This document shows, one piece after another, positions 13,274-24,780 of a stretch of 64,000 nucleotides of DNA (position 1 is the first letter of the stretch; each line of letters starts with the position of its first letter). The notes under the pieces were generated by a model, which was given only the letters and a program-made list of their open reading frames with translations, was not told the DNA's origin and made no database searches. Made by a program: the position numbers and the translations under genes. The stretch comes from Ligustrum vulgare (Eukaryota; Streptophyta; Magnoliopsida; Lamiales; Oleaceae): positions 98,783,925-98,847,924 of the forward strand of contig OY743168.1 of assembly GCA_963555705.1 (NCBI GenBank). The letters are read 5' to 3'.

Positions 13274-14225
13274 TCTATAACCTTCATTATAAATTAAGCA
13301 GTTATAGAATAAAAGTAAAAAAACTACAATCAACAAATCATTGGAAAACAATAGACATAAAATGTAAGTTTTCTTTTCCTCTTTTTTTTGGCAGAAATTT
13401 ATTCAATAGCAACATTTAAAAGTTTTAATCATTGATCCCAAACTTTGATATTAGTCATTGATAGTTGTAAACTTTTTTAATTTTAGTATTTCTTCAACAA
13501 GTGTGTAATTCTTGAATCCTTGTTATAACGATTTTATATCCAAGAAAAAAAAGTCTTCATCATAGTTGGAGAAAAATAAAGCTCAGAAGTAGATAAAAAA
13601 TAATTAAATATAAAATAAGAGAACATTGATGGTACTAAAAAGTAGTAATATAAAATATATAAACACTCAATATTGTAATATAGCCCTATGAAAACTTCAA
13701 GCATCAGAAGCTAGAAAAAACAAACAACATAGCTATCCACACATGAATAAAAATACTGTATATAGGTCCATTCAAATATGAGACAAATATATGCATTTGT
13801 TTTGTAAGTTCCAACAATTCCATATGCACTAACGGGGGAAAAAATTTGAAAACAAAATTACTATGAGTAACATAAAACAGAAAGAATAATAAAATTGGAA
13901 GCAGGTCAAATAAAACATTTAAGTGTAAGAAGGAATTAATGTTACTTTGGAATATCAGAAATTTCATCATTCAAGCTACTTAGTATTATAGTAACAAATC
14001 AGCAAAAGTTAAGATGAATAATAACAATCAAAACACATACATATAGATAAAAATTCTCTACATAAAAACTGAATCTTGAAAAATGTAACAGTAATCTTCA
14101 CTTATAATAATATTAATAAAAAATAAAGAGCATACTACAGCTTGACAACTTTTGGGTACCCATAATAATCGAGATAGAGCATTGAAGTAAAAATTAATTG
14201 TGGAGAAACAAAAAAGGAGAGAAGA

Positions 14226-14357
14226 CCTTTTTTGGCCAGAAGTGTCCCAAATCTGAGCTTTGATGACTTTTCCACAAATAATAAAACTCCTGGTGGCAAA
14301 ATCAACACCATTAGTGGATTTGGACTAAAGATTGAACTCGTTTTTGCTGAAACTATC
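14226..14357 (-). pseudogene. Captured Rab11/RabA GTPase exon fragment, copy 1
   Basis: On the minus strand the frame reads 'FSKNEFNL', a stop, then '[14 protein letters not shown]', '[17 protein letters not shown]'. This is the switch I to G3 segment of plant Rab11/RabA GTPases, where the family has STIGVEFATRS and WDTAGQE. Changes in the G3 box and an in-frame TAG show it cannot make a working GTPase. Same orientation as RepHel; a captured host exon. Confidence 0.78.
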
Positions 14358-14689
14358 ATCTATTTATATTTAATGCAAGTAAAGTATAAAAAAATTTCAT
14401 ACAAAGCTCAGACAAAAGATTTCTGGAACTTCTCAGTTACCATAAATAAAAGGAGGAAAAGGAGTAGATTAAAAAAATTTAATAATAACAATCAAAACAC
14501 ATATATATAGATAAAAATTCTCTACATAAAAACTGAATCTTGAAAAATGTAACAGTAATCTTCACTTATAATAATATTAATAAAAAATAAAGAGCATACT
14601 ACAGCTTGACAACTTTTGGGTACCCATAATAATCGAGATAGAGCATTGAAGTAAAAATTAATTGTGGAGAAACAGAAAAGGAGAGAAGA

Positions 14690-14821
14690 CCTTTTTTGGC
14701 CAGAAGTGTCCCAAATCTGAGCTTTGATGACTTTTCCACAGATAATAAAACTCCTGGTGGCAAAATCAACACCATTAGTGGATTTGGACTAAAGATTGAA
14801 CTCGTTTTTGCTGAAACTATC
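14690..14821 (-). pseudogene. Captured Rab11/RabA GTPase exon fragment, copy 2
   Basis: Second copy of the Rab11-like exon in the 464-bp tandem duplication, with the same TAG and the same altered G3 box, so both changes came before the duplication. Confidence 0.78.
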
Positions 14822-14967
14822 ATCTATTTATATTTAATGCAAGTAAAGTATTAAAAAATTTCATACAAAGCTCAGACAAAAGATTTCTGGAACTTCTCAG
14901 TTACCATAAATAAAAGGAGGAAAAGGAGTAGATTAAAAAAATTTAAATCTGTCCAACATATGCGTCT

Positions 14968-15157
14968 AAAAATCCTCAAATTAGAATTCTTAAATACTGA
15001 CTTTATTTACTTATTTCTTGTATTCCACATTGTTCCAGTAGCCAAAAAGTCAGAAAGATTGCAAAAATCCTCAAATTAGAATTCTTAAATACTGACTTTA
15101 TTTACTTATTTCTTGTATTCCACATTGTTCCGGTAGCCAAAAAGTCAGAAAGATTGC
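14968..15157. repeat. 95-bp tandem duplication (2 copies)
   Basis: AAAAATCCTCAAATTAGAAT starts at 14968 and again at 15063. The two copies differ by about one base. Confidence 0.88.
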
Positions 15158-15239
15158 AAAAAGAAAACAAATTAAATTTTCTTGACCCAAAAAATAAAAA
15201 AATAAAAAAAGTGAACATAATGGAACTCAAACACAAAAG

Positions 15240-16085
15240 ACTCAATGAAACTATAGGAAACCTGATATGGTTGATCATCTATGCTTTTAAGAGTAAGAAG
15301 AAATTGATATCACTCTAGAATGTTTGAAATTTTTTTTATTTTTATTTTTTTCAGAAGACACTGTGGAATCACATAATAATATTTAATCATTTTAAGCTAT
15401 TTACATAACATAATGAAGGCATGAAATGACGCCAACTTCTGAAACTTCAATAGGTTTGATTGAATAGTAAGCTGATGGATTTTTGGAATGAATGAATATG
15501 AAAAAATGTAGTAATTATTGCATAACAGTCAGAAAAATTGTAAAAAGAAAAGAAATTAATTTTTCTTGAACAAAAAAAAAAAAAGTAAAACATAAAAGAA
15601 CTTGACCACAAAAGAGTCAATGAAACTATAGAAACCTGAAATAGGTTTGATTGAATAGTAAGCTGATGGATTTTTGGAATGAATGAATATGCATAAATGT
15701 AGTAATTATTGCATAACAGTCAGAAAAATTGTAAAAAGAAAAGAAAATATTTTTTCTTGAAAAAAAAAAAAAAATAGAACATAAAAGAACTCGACCACAA
15801 AAGACTCAATGAAACTTTAGAAACCTGATATGGCTGATCATCTATGCTCTTAATAAGAGTAATAAGAAGAAACTGATGTCACTTTGGAATGTCAGAAATT
15901 TTTTTTTTTCCCCACAAGACACTTTAGAGTATCATAATAATATTTAATCATTTCAAGCTATTAGATAACATAATTAAGTCATGAAATGAAACCAATTTCT
16001 GAAACTTCAATAGGTTTAATTGAACAGTAAGCCAATGGATTTTTGGAATCAATGAATATGCACAAATTTAGTAATTATTGGACAC
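15240..16085. repeat. Three dispersed copies of a roughly 200-370 bp segment
   Basis: The phrase CTTCAATAGGTTTGATTGAA (one copy reads 'gaaataggtttgattgaata') followed by AGCTGATGGATTTTTGGAAT recurs near 15445, 15640 and 16005. Each copy is flanked by similar 'agtcagaaaaattgtaaaaag' or 'gactcaatgaaact' stretches. Confidence 0.7.
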
Positions 16086-16180
16086 TGAAAGGACAGCAAT
16101 TGAAAACATTTACACAACACGATCAGCTTATCGACCAAAATATTTGAAAGTTTTATACAGATATTGAAAGGATTATATTT

Positions 16181-16640
16181 TGGATAAGAAAACTCTAGCT
16201 AGGGGAAAATGAACATTTGCACAACATGATCAGTAATGATATTTTGAACAAGACAATTGTAATGATATTTTGGATCAGTAATGATAATGATATTTTTGGA
16301 TCAGTAATGATATATATATTTCTAATAAGTTGTGAAGATAATAACAAAATCGATTAAAGGAGAGGAAAAAAAACCCAAACAACACAAAACGAACGATATT
16401 TTGGATAAGACAACTCTACCTAGGGGAAAATGAACATTTGTACAACATGATCAGCAATGATATTTTGGATCAGTAATGATATTTTGAACAAGACAATTGT
16501 AATGATATTTTGGATCAGTAATGATAATGATATTTTTGGATCAGTAATGATATATATATTTCTAATAAGCTGTGATGATAATAACAAAATTGATTAAAGG
16601 AGAGGAAAAAAAAAAAACCCAAACAACACAAAATGAACGA
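16181..16640. repeat. About 220-bp tandem duplication rich in GATATTTTGGATCAGTAATG
   Basis: Two copies (from about 16181 and about 16403) share 'ggataaga.aactcta', a block of GATCAGTAATGATA units and 'ggagaggaaaaaaa'. The GATCAGTAATGATATTTTGG unit is itself repeated inside each copy. Confidence 0.75.
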
Positions 16641-16830
16641 CTAAAAAAAACGAGAAGAACACAAAGGAACTGAACAACAAAAAAGTCAACGAAATCGGGA
16701 AAAAATGGAATAAAAGAAAAAAAATAAGTACAGGAAAAAAAAAACAAAACCAGAACAACAACAACAACGAACTGAACAACAGCGAAGAAAAAGGAGAAAT
16801 ATACCTAACAATAAGAAAGAAGAGGAGACG

Positions 16831-17213
16831 CAAACGCTAGGAAATCTTCATTTCTGGAACATAGAGGCGCTGGAAGAGTCGAACGCCATGAGAAAAAGGA
16901 AAAAGACCAAAAAAAACTATGAAATCGAACAAGAAACCATTACCTTTCGGTCGATTTCCAGCAAAAATTCGTCGATGAACATCCACAGTCGAAGAGGCGC
17001 AAACCCTAGAAATCGTTACTTCTGGAACACAGCCGCTGGAAGAGGCAAGCGACATGAGAAAAAGGAAAAAGACCAAAAAAAACTATGAAATCGAACAAGA
17101 AACCATTACCTTTCGATCGATTTCCAGCAAAAAAATCGTCGATGAACATCCACAGTCGAAGAGGCGGAAACCCTAGAAATCGATACTTCTGGAACACAGA
17201 CGCTGGGAGAGTG
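16831..17213. repeat. About 165-bp direct repeats, 2.3 copies
   Basis: The segment running from 'caaac.ctag.aaatc' and 'acttctggaacac' to 'catccacagtcgaagaggcg' occurs at about 16831-17000, 17001-17166 and, in part, 17167-17213. It is the least AT-rich part of the Helitron 5' region. Confidence 0.75.
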
Positions 17214-17341
17214 AAATATATACCGAGATATAAAGCGTATCTTTTAGCGAGAAGTGATGAAGCGTAATATAATACCGATGAAATCGCTTTTCTGCCTTAT
17301 GAACAGTGATACATTGGAGTGTAATTTATATATAATAGTGA

Positions 17342-17502
17342 TATATACTATTTTTTTTTCCAAAAAATATATTGTTATCTATACTTGTGAGGCAATTTAT
17401 TCAACTAAAGAAATTGACAAATAAAAACTATAATAAAGAAATTGACAAATAAATATATATACACAATTACGTATAAAAACTATATTTTTACATTTCTAAA
17501 TC
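17342..17502. other. Short spacer between Helitron and Ulp1-like gene
   Basis: AT-rich with a short direct repeat (AAAGAAATTGACAAATAAA twice, near 17416 and 17436). Probably the 3' region of the Ulp1-like gene. Confidence 0.5.
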
Positions 17503-19215
17503 TTATGGATCACAATTGTACGTAAATAAATCAGTAGCCAACTTTATCCTCCACTTCTGTATATGTTCTTGATTGATCATCTTGACATCTCGTCCGATAC
17601 TCAAGAACTCAATATATTTTATTGCAAAAATTCTGTAATTGCCATTGTAAGTTAAAAAAAAAAACTTTAGCGAAATAAATGAACATAGTTAAGAATTTAA
17701 TTAAATACTAGAATACGAGTATAAGAAAATTTACCTGACACCTTGTTTGAAAATCCACTTGATCCTCTCAATGGCTAGTACATCATCGACATGAATTCTA
17801 GCATGCTTAGCCATTAGAGGAACAATGACTGCCAAGGATATCAGAGCTTCTTGGAGTTGGGTCTCTGTGAAACAACCATGTTCGGAGTCGTACACATACA
17901 TTTTCAATTCAGCGAACACGACCTCAACAGCAATGATGTGCGAGTTCTCGATCACCGGAATGTAGATGTGTGTACAACCCATCCACGACTGGCCACACAC
18001 GAGCTCTGCCCCTACCACGTAGTCCAACATGTAATCTGGAAACACGTACGAGGTAGGGTTGTTTTCGTACATTGAGTACTCGATGTTGACAGTGTTTTTA
18101 AAGCTACAGCACAAGATCACTCGCCTGGGAAAGTCGAACGATTTCGGGTACCTACTAGCCCGATCGCGCAGCAACTCCATCGCAAGATCAACATGCTACA
18201 ACATAAAATATAAGCGAATTAAATATTATTTAATCAACAAATAATATAGTGAGTTCACATAATTACGATTATGCACTCACATCGTCGGTAAGCCAAGCTC
18301 CGCTTCTGAGGACTATTGCGAACCAATCTTTGGCATTCGATATTGTTGTCTTCCCAATGGTGAAGCGAAACCTGAATAAAAAAATAATTAGAAATTCATA
18401 TACAATCATTTTAGCAGTTAAGAAATAAATAAACAAAATCATAAGAAACTTACTTCGACTTCAGTTGAGAGTGCCACATATCGAACACCTTTTGCTTCTC
18501 CGGATCGACTTCGCGAAATAAGTTGACATAAGTGCCGTCCACGAATGTCCTCTTCTTCGCCTCGATCGTGAAGGGAGAAAGAACATGCTATGAGGGTTGT
18601 TTTGTCCTCTTACTTATAATCTGCTCCTTTACCTTGACAGTACGTTTTCATCCCCTCTTCTCGTCCATCTCTGTCAGCTCCTCAGTCGACTCATCCTCCG
18701 GCACCTCCGACACCTGAGGCACCTCCTCCTCCGCCCCCCGAGACACCTCCTCTGCCACCACTGTCGACATCTCCGTTGACACATGCGGATTAGTCACTTC
18801 CTCAGACACCCGAGGCATATCCTCCTCCTCCGACACCGCCCGTGGCACCTCCTCCTCCGCCTCCCAAGGAACCTCCTCCGCCGCCCCCCCGAGGCACCTC
18901 CTCCTCCACCCGAGGTACCTCCTCCGCCACCGACACCCCCTCAGTCACATCCCCAGCCACCCAAGTCGGCACCCTGTAAAAATCCTGCTATGTCATCTGA
19001 GCTATCATATCATCCAGCTCGTCATGCTCTGGCATCATATCTGATACTCCATGCCCACCTCGGAGCTCATCCCGAAGGGCATGCATCTCATCACGAATGA
19101 CCCCCACAGACGCTCAAAAAAATCATCAATGTGAGGTACTGAGCGCTGAAAACAAAAATGACAATTGATTATTTAACTCAAATATTATAACATGTAAATG
19201 TGATCATTAAAATAC

Positions 19216-20325
19216 TACAGTTTATTGAAAACTGAATCCATGAACAGACCGATGGAGTGGATGAGCGTAAAGGTCGGCGAGATGCCCCCGGTGAATGAGA
19301 TCTCATGAGCGGTGGGGACATGTCTCATACTGGACTGCGTTGATCCTAGATATAACAAAAGTGAAAATTAAATGTCGAATATTGTTTATTTAAGATTCTA
19401 CAAAAATTTCGACAAAGTCTCCCCTTAAAATTGGACTTAGTCACCTTATAAAGGGATATCAAAATGTCATAATAAAGCAAAAACATTCAACCACGACAAT
19501 TCAAAACACCAACCACAACTCAATAATACTCCTATATCACCGACTACTCCAAAAATAATTCTCAGCTCATAAACATATCAAATTCAAATTATAAACTCCA
19601 AATAATATAATAGGAAATAAACTAACCCCCAGTAAAATATTATAACTTATTGAAAATTGAATCCATGAACATACCGAGGGAGCGGGGGAGCGTAAAGGTC
19701 CGCGAGATGCCCCCGGTGAATGAGATCTCATGAGCGGCGGGAACATGTCTCGTACTGGACTGCGTTGATCCTAGATATAACAAAAGTGGAAATTAAATGT
19801 CGAATATTGTTTATTTAAGATTCTACAAAATTTTCGACAGAGTCTCTCCTTAAATTTGGACTTAGCCACCCTATAAAGGGATATCAAAATGTCATAATAA
19901 AGCAAAATCATTCAACCACGACAATTCAAAACACCAACCACAACTCAATAATATTCTCATATCACCGACTACTCCAAAAATAATTCTCAACTCATAAACA
20001 TATCAAATTCAAATTATAAACTCCAAATAATATAATAGGAAATAAACTAACCCCCAGTAAAATATTATAGCTTATTGAAAACTGAATTCATGAACATACC
20101 GGGGGAGTGGGGGAGCGTAAAGGTTCGCGAGATGCCCCTGGTGAATGAGATCTCATGAGCGGCGGGAACATGTCTCGTACTGGACTGCATTGATTCTAGA
20201 TATAACAAAAATGAAAATTAATTATTTAACCCAAAAGGTAAATAACAATCTAAAATTACATTACATACCAGTCCACGCATGTAGTCCTGCTCCTCCTCTT
20301 CGGTCGAAGTCGTCAACTCATGAAG
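19216..20325 (-). repeat. Triplicated exon of the Ulp1-like gene (about 425-bp unit)
   Basis: Three direct copies begin near 19216, 19646 and 20067 with TTATTGAAAACTGAATCCAT or a close variant. Each holds an exon-like stretch (minus strand 'STRHVPAAHEISFT' and similar) plus flanking intron. Copies 1 and 2 are nearly full length. Copy 3 runs into other sequence near 20215. Confidence 0.8.
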
Positions 20326-21179
20326 GACTTTGTAACGCCCCGAGTTTCGAGGAGCGCGGGAACGTCACTTTTCTAAATTCTTGAATAAACTTTGTTGCGA
20401 AAAAATGATTAAATATTAAATATCGCATTTATCGAATAAAGTTTTTAGCGATAATTCAAATGGAATAAGTATTTTCGTACAAATTTGTAAAAATGACAAT
20501 TCATGATAAAATGAAATAATCATTTCAAAGTTCACGACTTTTAGAAAAATATCAATTTGTAATTTTCCGTCATTGCCCATCACTCGTCACCGTCTCCGAA
20601 ATCTGCAAAATGGTTTAAAATAACGGGTTGAGCATTTCAAAAATGAAATACTCAGTAGACTCATCGCCAATAATTAATTTACAAGATAATTGGACAAGTA
20701 ATTATGCAAATAATGTAGTGACGTTCTTTTCTTATTCATAGGCATCACATAGTGAACGCAAATGTACACATTCTTTTCTTTTCTTGGCTAGCAAATAAGT
20801 TATGCCCAGCATAACATAATTCTTTATCTCAAAAGAGATATTCTTTTCTCATGCAATTAAGCATAAAATCACACAAATCCACATAACACATGCAATTATA
20901 ATATAAATCAATTAGTGGGCGCGAGTCTACCGTAAATCCGACGAGTGCAAAGTTGAGCGAGAAACGACTTAAATCCTTTAAATCTTCGTACGTCTCGTCT
21001 AGCCAATAAGTTACCTTAGTCTTTAGAAATTTGTAGTTTAAAAATAATAATTTACAATTTGAGGACTGAAATTGATGTTTTGAAAGTTGAGGGACTAAAA
21101 TGAATACTTTGAAAGTTGAAAGACTAAAATGAATATTTTGAAAGTTGAGGGACTAAAATGAATATTTTCAAAAGTTGAG

Positions 21180-21261
<82 letters not shown>

Positions 21262-23100
21262 TTTTAAATCAATATGAACAAAATCAAAAGACTTTAAAAA
21301 TATGGGGGCTTAAATCGCTTTTAAACATTTGAGGACTAAAATGTAAATCCTTTAAAACTTGGGCTTAAAATCAAATAAAGTAAATCAGCAGGGACTGAAA
21401 TAAAATAGATTTGATACTTAGGGGTTAAAATAATAACTTTTGAAATTTAGGGCTGAAATGATCATTTTAAAAACATAGGGACTGATTTGAAAGACTTTAA
21501 AAGCTTGGGGACTTAGGTTTAATTTTCGAAAATAAAATTATATTATCAGATCTTCTCTCTCTCCAACCATTTCGATCTGAAAATTTAAACAGAGAGAGAG
21601 TCAAGGCGGAACAAGGCTGCGAAAATCCTGTGTGTGCACTGTGTCGCCAATCTGCCAGCGATTCGCCGGCGAAACACCGGTGCAAGGTGCGGCAAGGGTG
21701 GAAGTTGAAGATTAGGGTTTCAGTGCGAGTTGGGTGTGAGAAACTGAGACGAAACTGTGGCTTAGATCGCGATTTGGGAGTGAAATTTCTGGTGAACCTC
21801 CGGTCGAAGAAACGGCGGTCGAAGGTGAGTAGTTTGGTAAGTTATGTTTTGGGTTTTGGGTTTTTGATTTGGGAGGATTGGAGAGGGTCAGTCTTGGGGT
21901 TGGCTGCGTGTGGCTTGATTTCACGAAGATGGTGGTGTTGAGCGGTTGTAGTTGCAGGGGAGTTGGGCTGAGGACTCGGTGGTCTATGATTGAATTGGCG
22001 ATCTGCAAATTTGGTGGTGATTCATTGAATTGCAGACAATGGAAATTTGATTCAGATGATGGCTGCTTGATGAATTGGTTAACTGGTGGTTTAAATCTTG
22101 AAATGGAAATTGCTGGAAATGGAAATTGAAATTGATTCATTTGTGGTTGCAGTGGCTGGATTGGAGTTGGTGATTAGGTTGGCTGGGCAGTGGTGATGTG
22201 CAGAGAAATTCAGCTTGGCAGTCTGTTGGTGAAGGTGATGATACAGATTGGTTTGGCTTGATGGAGAGACGGCTGTTGCTTGAAAACTTGGGCAGTGGCT
22301 GGTTGGCAATTGATTTTGCTGGAATTGAAAATGGAGTTGCAGTATTTGTGATGATGGCTATGGTGGAAGGCAGTAGACAGTGGTGGACTTGAGCTAGAGT
22401 TTGGGTGCGTGAATCATTATGTCTCAAAGACATAATGATGATGAATGGGTGGAGAAGAAAGGAAAACGTGTGGGTTCAAGTGGTTGGTTTGATTTCTGAT
22501 GGTGATGAAGATGTAGGAGCTGGTGAATGGTGATATAGTGATGGAGGTTGTCGCTAGTGAATCGATAATGGAGGTTTGTAGCTTACGGCAATAAAAGTGA
22601 GGTGCAGACAAGTTTGTGATGGAAATAGAGCTGTAATGGTGGAATTGCACATGGAAGGTTTGGGAAAAATGGACGGTTTAGGAATTAGAGGATTAATTTA
22701 AGATAATTAACTAAAATTTTGACTAACTTCGATTAGGAAACGTTTTTAAAATAGATATATTTTGGACTGAAAATAAATTTGAGAATAAATAAATTTTGAG
22801 ATAAAATTGAATTACGTATTTTGGACTTAAAATAATCTAAATAAGGAAAATTGAGACATTTAATAAATTTGGAATTTAAAATGATTTTGAATATACTACT
22901 TTGGAATAAATAATTAAAATAATATAATTTTAGAAATTCGGACATTTAATTTAAATCGAATGAATTTAACATTTCTCGACTTGGCTAGACGAATCCGTCG
23001 CGGCGTTACTTCAAAATAATGGGTGAAATAACAGCGACACGATTTTCTAAATATTAAAATAATTATTAAATGCGTAAAAATTCTTGGTCGCTACAGACTT
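20326..23100. mobile_element. Solo LTR, 2765 bp, TSD GACTT
   Basis: The element spans 20331-23095. It starts TGTAACGCCCCGAGTTTCGA and ends CGCTACA, flanked on both sides by the 5-bp duplication GACTT (20326-20330 and 23096-23100). TG..CA ends with a 5-bp target duplication and no internal retroviral genes point to a solo LTR left by recombination. The start resembles the gypsy LTR at 58103 (TGTGATGACCCGAAACC), so a Ty3/gypsy origin is likely. Inside are a long (AT)n run, phrase repeats of the GGGACTAAAATGAAT type (21060-21540), and a GC-richer block (21540-22650). Open frames in that block occur on both strands and have no known domain. Confidence 0.85.
21183..21259. repeat. (AT)n microsatellite
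   Basis: About 77 bp of uninterrupted TA dinucleotides inside the solo LTR. Confidence 0.97.
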
Positions 23101-24096
23101 CGAGCTAATATATTAACATTCAAACAATTTATAAATCATGTGTCAAATATTAAATTACATTAATAATAATTTCTAAACGCTCACCTCAGGATCATCGAGG
23201 ATAGCCGAAAGCCCCCTAGCGCTTGGCGCCTCCGTTGCTCTCCAATTTAACATCCGAGGAAATCGCATCCCTGTCCTAACTGCCCACCTGTCACCTAAGG
23301 CGGGATGACCTCATACGCCCATATTTGTGAAACTTACAATGATTATGACGATGAAAATCGTAATAAACTAATTCAAAAGGAAAAGTTTAAAATTATTACC
23401 TGCAGAGCAAAAGGGAAGTCGTACGCATCATACTTCCGGGGGGCCTTATCCGCACTGGGCATCGAATGAGTTTTCTTAAATATGTTAATGGTATAGACAT
23501 AAATTTTAGACCCCCATGGATATTTGTTGAAGGCTTCAATATCATCAACAAGTTCCAAACCATATAAGTCGATACTATTCTTTGCTTGCTTGCCCTTCAC
23601 GAAGCTCTCCAGAATATTGACCATGCATAATTTCAATTTGTCCAACATATCGGGACAAGTCTGTAAAGTTTTTCAGAGCTCCCCCTTAAAATGATCCTTT
23701 GTTCTTCGAAGTATTTCAGACAAAGCCTCGATTTTGAGAGTTTTCCGAGCTTTGGGTCAGTTTGGCCATTACACTTTAATCCCGTGATGAGGGAAAACTC
23801 AGAATTCGAGAATGTGACTATCATGTCATCCCCGAAGCAAAAACTATATACACCACTGTCTCTGGCTTCAGAAGTCGAAGTACCAGAGAATCTATAATCT
23901 GCGGTGCAAACTGCATCTTGGCCAATTCTTTGAATCGCCATAGGAAAAATCGCTTCAAGATATCTCGATGATACTCATCAAGAGTCTTTAGAATTGCGTC
24001 GAAGTCACAACTCCTGTACTAGGAAACTTTAGCTGGAAGCCCTCTCAGTTCAGGGTCAATCGCATACTCCACCCTGCAATAATTTCAAATGTTAAA

Positions 24097-24780
24097 ATCA
24101 AAGTTCAAAAAAGTATGCCGCAATATTTAACCATTCTACATTGTAGACTACCGCACGTAAATGAACAAGTAGGAAAATTAAACATTACAGGAAAAATTTT
24201 ATTATTATTATTTTTTATTATTATGGTTTATATATAAACATTATTAATTATTATTGTATTATTTTTTTTATTAAAGTTGTGTAATTATAATTATAATTAT
24301 TAATGTTATGAAACTATTATATATATTTTTACATTTATGAAATTATAGTTCATATTTATTATTTCTAATTATTATGAAAAATATTAATAATTTTTTATCA
24401 ACATTATTTAATTATTATAATTACATTTATTTTGATATTATTAATAAATTTCTTATTTGCATTATAAAATTATAATTACATATCTTATTTCTAATTATTA
24501 TGAAATTATTAATTCATTTTTATTAAGAAATTATGAAATTATAATTACATATCTTATTTGTAATTATTATTAACAAATTATGACATTATAATTACATTTT
24601 CCAACATCATGAAATTATTAAATTTTTGTTACAATTATGAAATCATAGTTAGCCATTTGTTAATTCTAATTATATTTAGTAATGAAATTATTTTTGTAAT
24701 AAATGATAAATAATATTAAGAATAAAAAAATTATTTAGAATTTTATAATTTATTTATAATGTAAAAAAAGATGTAGTCAA
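24097..24780. repeat. AT-rich degenerate repeat tract
   Basis: About 680 bp built from variants of ATTATGAAATTATAATTACA and TTATTATTATT, with almost no G or C. No gene is visible. It may be an intron or the 5' spacer of the Ulp1-like locus. Confidence 0.7.

Larger units (their letters stand above)
14017..14944. repeat. 464-bp near-identical tandem duplication (2 copies)
   Basis: Copy 1 is 14017-14480 and copy 2 is 14481-14944, with only a handful of differences. Each copy includes the captured Rab11-like exon, so that fragment was duplicated after capture. Confidence 0.9.
1178..17341 (-). mobile_element. Autonomous-type Helitron, about 16.2 kb
   Basis: Read on the minus strand, the element begins TCACTATTATATATAAAT at 17341 and ends with a hairpin, a short spacer and CTAG at 1178. 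Its neighbours are A at the 5' side and T at the 3' side, the AT target expected of Helitrons. The 3' hairpin (1191-1207) is a perfect 7-bp stem with a GAA/TTC loop. Inside are an uninterrupted RepHel gene (8361-13273) and an RPA70-like gene (2095-5155), both on the element's sense strand, plus fragments of host DDI1 and Rab11 genes. The 3' end is very secure. The 5' end is the best TC site found beyond the last internal duplication, but it was chosen by eye. No empty site is available in the window. Confidence 0.85.
13274..17341 (-). other. Helitron 5' region, stacked tandem duplications
   Basis: About 4 kb upstream of RepHel hold no intact gene but several nested duplications (listed separately) and captured Rab11-like exon sequence. 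Short open frames rich in Phe/Leu or Lys here are by-products of homopolymer runs. The end nearest the Helitron 5' terminus (16830-17270) is less AT-rich and may be a captured promoter or UTR. Confidence 0.55.
17503..24073 (-). pseudogene. DUF1985 / Ulp1-like (C48) transposon-type protease gene, split by a solo LTR
   Basis: Minus-strand gene of the DUF1985-plus-Ulp1 type common in plant Mutator-like elements. The N-terminal part (24073-23400) contains 'FSNSEFSLITGLKC', typical of DUF1985, with stops and frameshifts. A next exon near 23300-23184 reads 'GDRWAVRTGMRFPRMLNW'. The middle is an acidic Glu/Val/Pro repeat region (18648-18848) and a triplicated exon. The C-terminal protease exons are 18371-18281 ('DWFAIVLRSGAWLTDD'), 18195-17735 and 17632-17503, ending 'ATDLFTYNCDP'. 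The catalytic His ('ENSHIIAVEVVF') and Asp ('YVYDSEHG') positions are visible. The segment 'GVRIFAIKYIEF' lacks the Cys expected in the usual DCGVF motif, so the protease looks dead. A solo LTR interrupts an exon at 20330/23096. Confidence 0.72.

Noticed and set aside
16562..16833. Phe/Leu-rich ORFs resembling membrane proteins
   Set aside because: Produced by poly-A/T runs within a duplicated non-coding region.
18783..19100. Plus-strand Pro/Arg-rich ORF
   Set aside because: Reverse of the acidic Glu-rich repeat in the minus-strand Ulp1-like gene; low-complexity by-product.
19216..20325. CRISPR-like spaced repeats
   Set aside because: Units are about 425 bp and contain an exon; plant nuclear DNA, not a CRISPR array.
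21497..22650. Several ORFs on both strands in the solo LTR
   Set aside because: Overlapping frames on both strands with no domain or splice logic; the GC-richer block of an LTR explains them.
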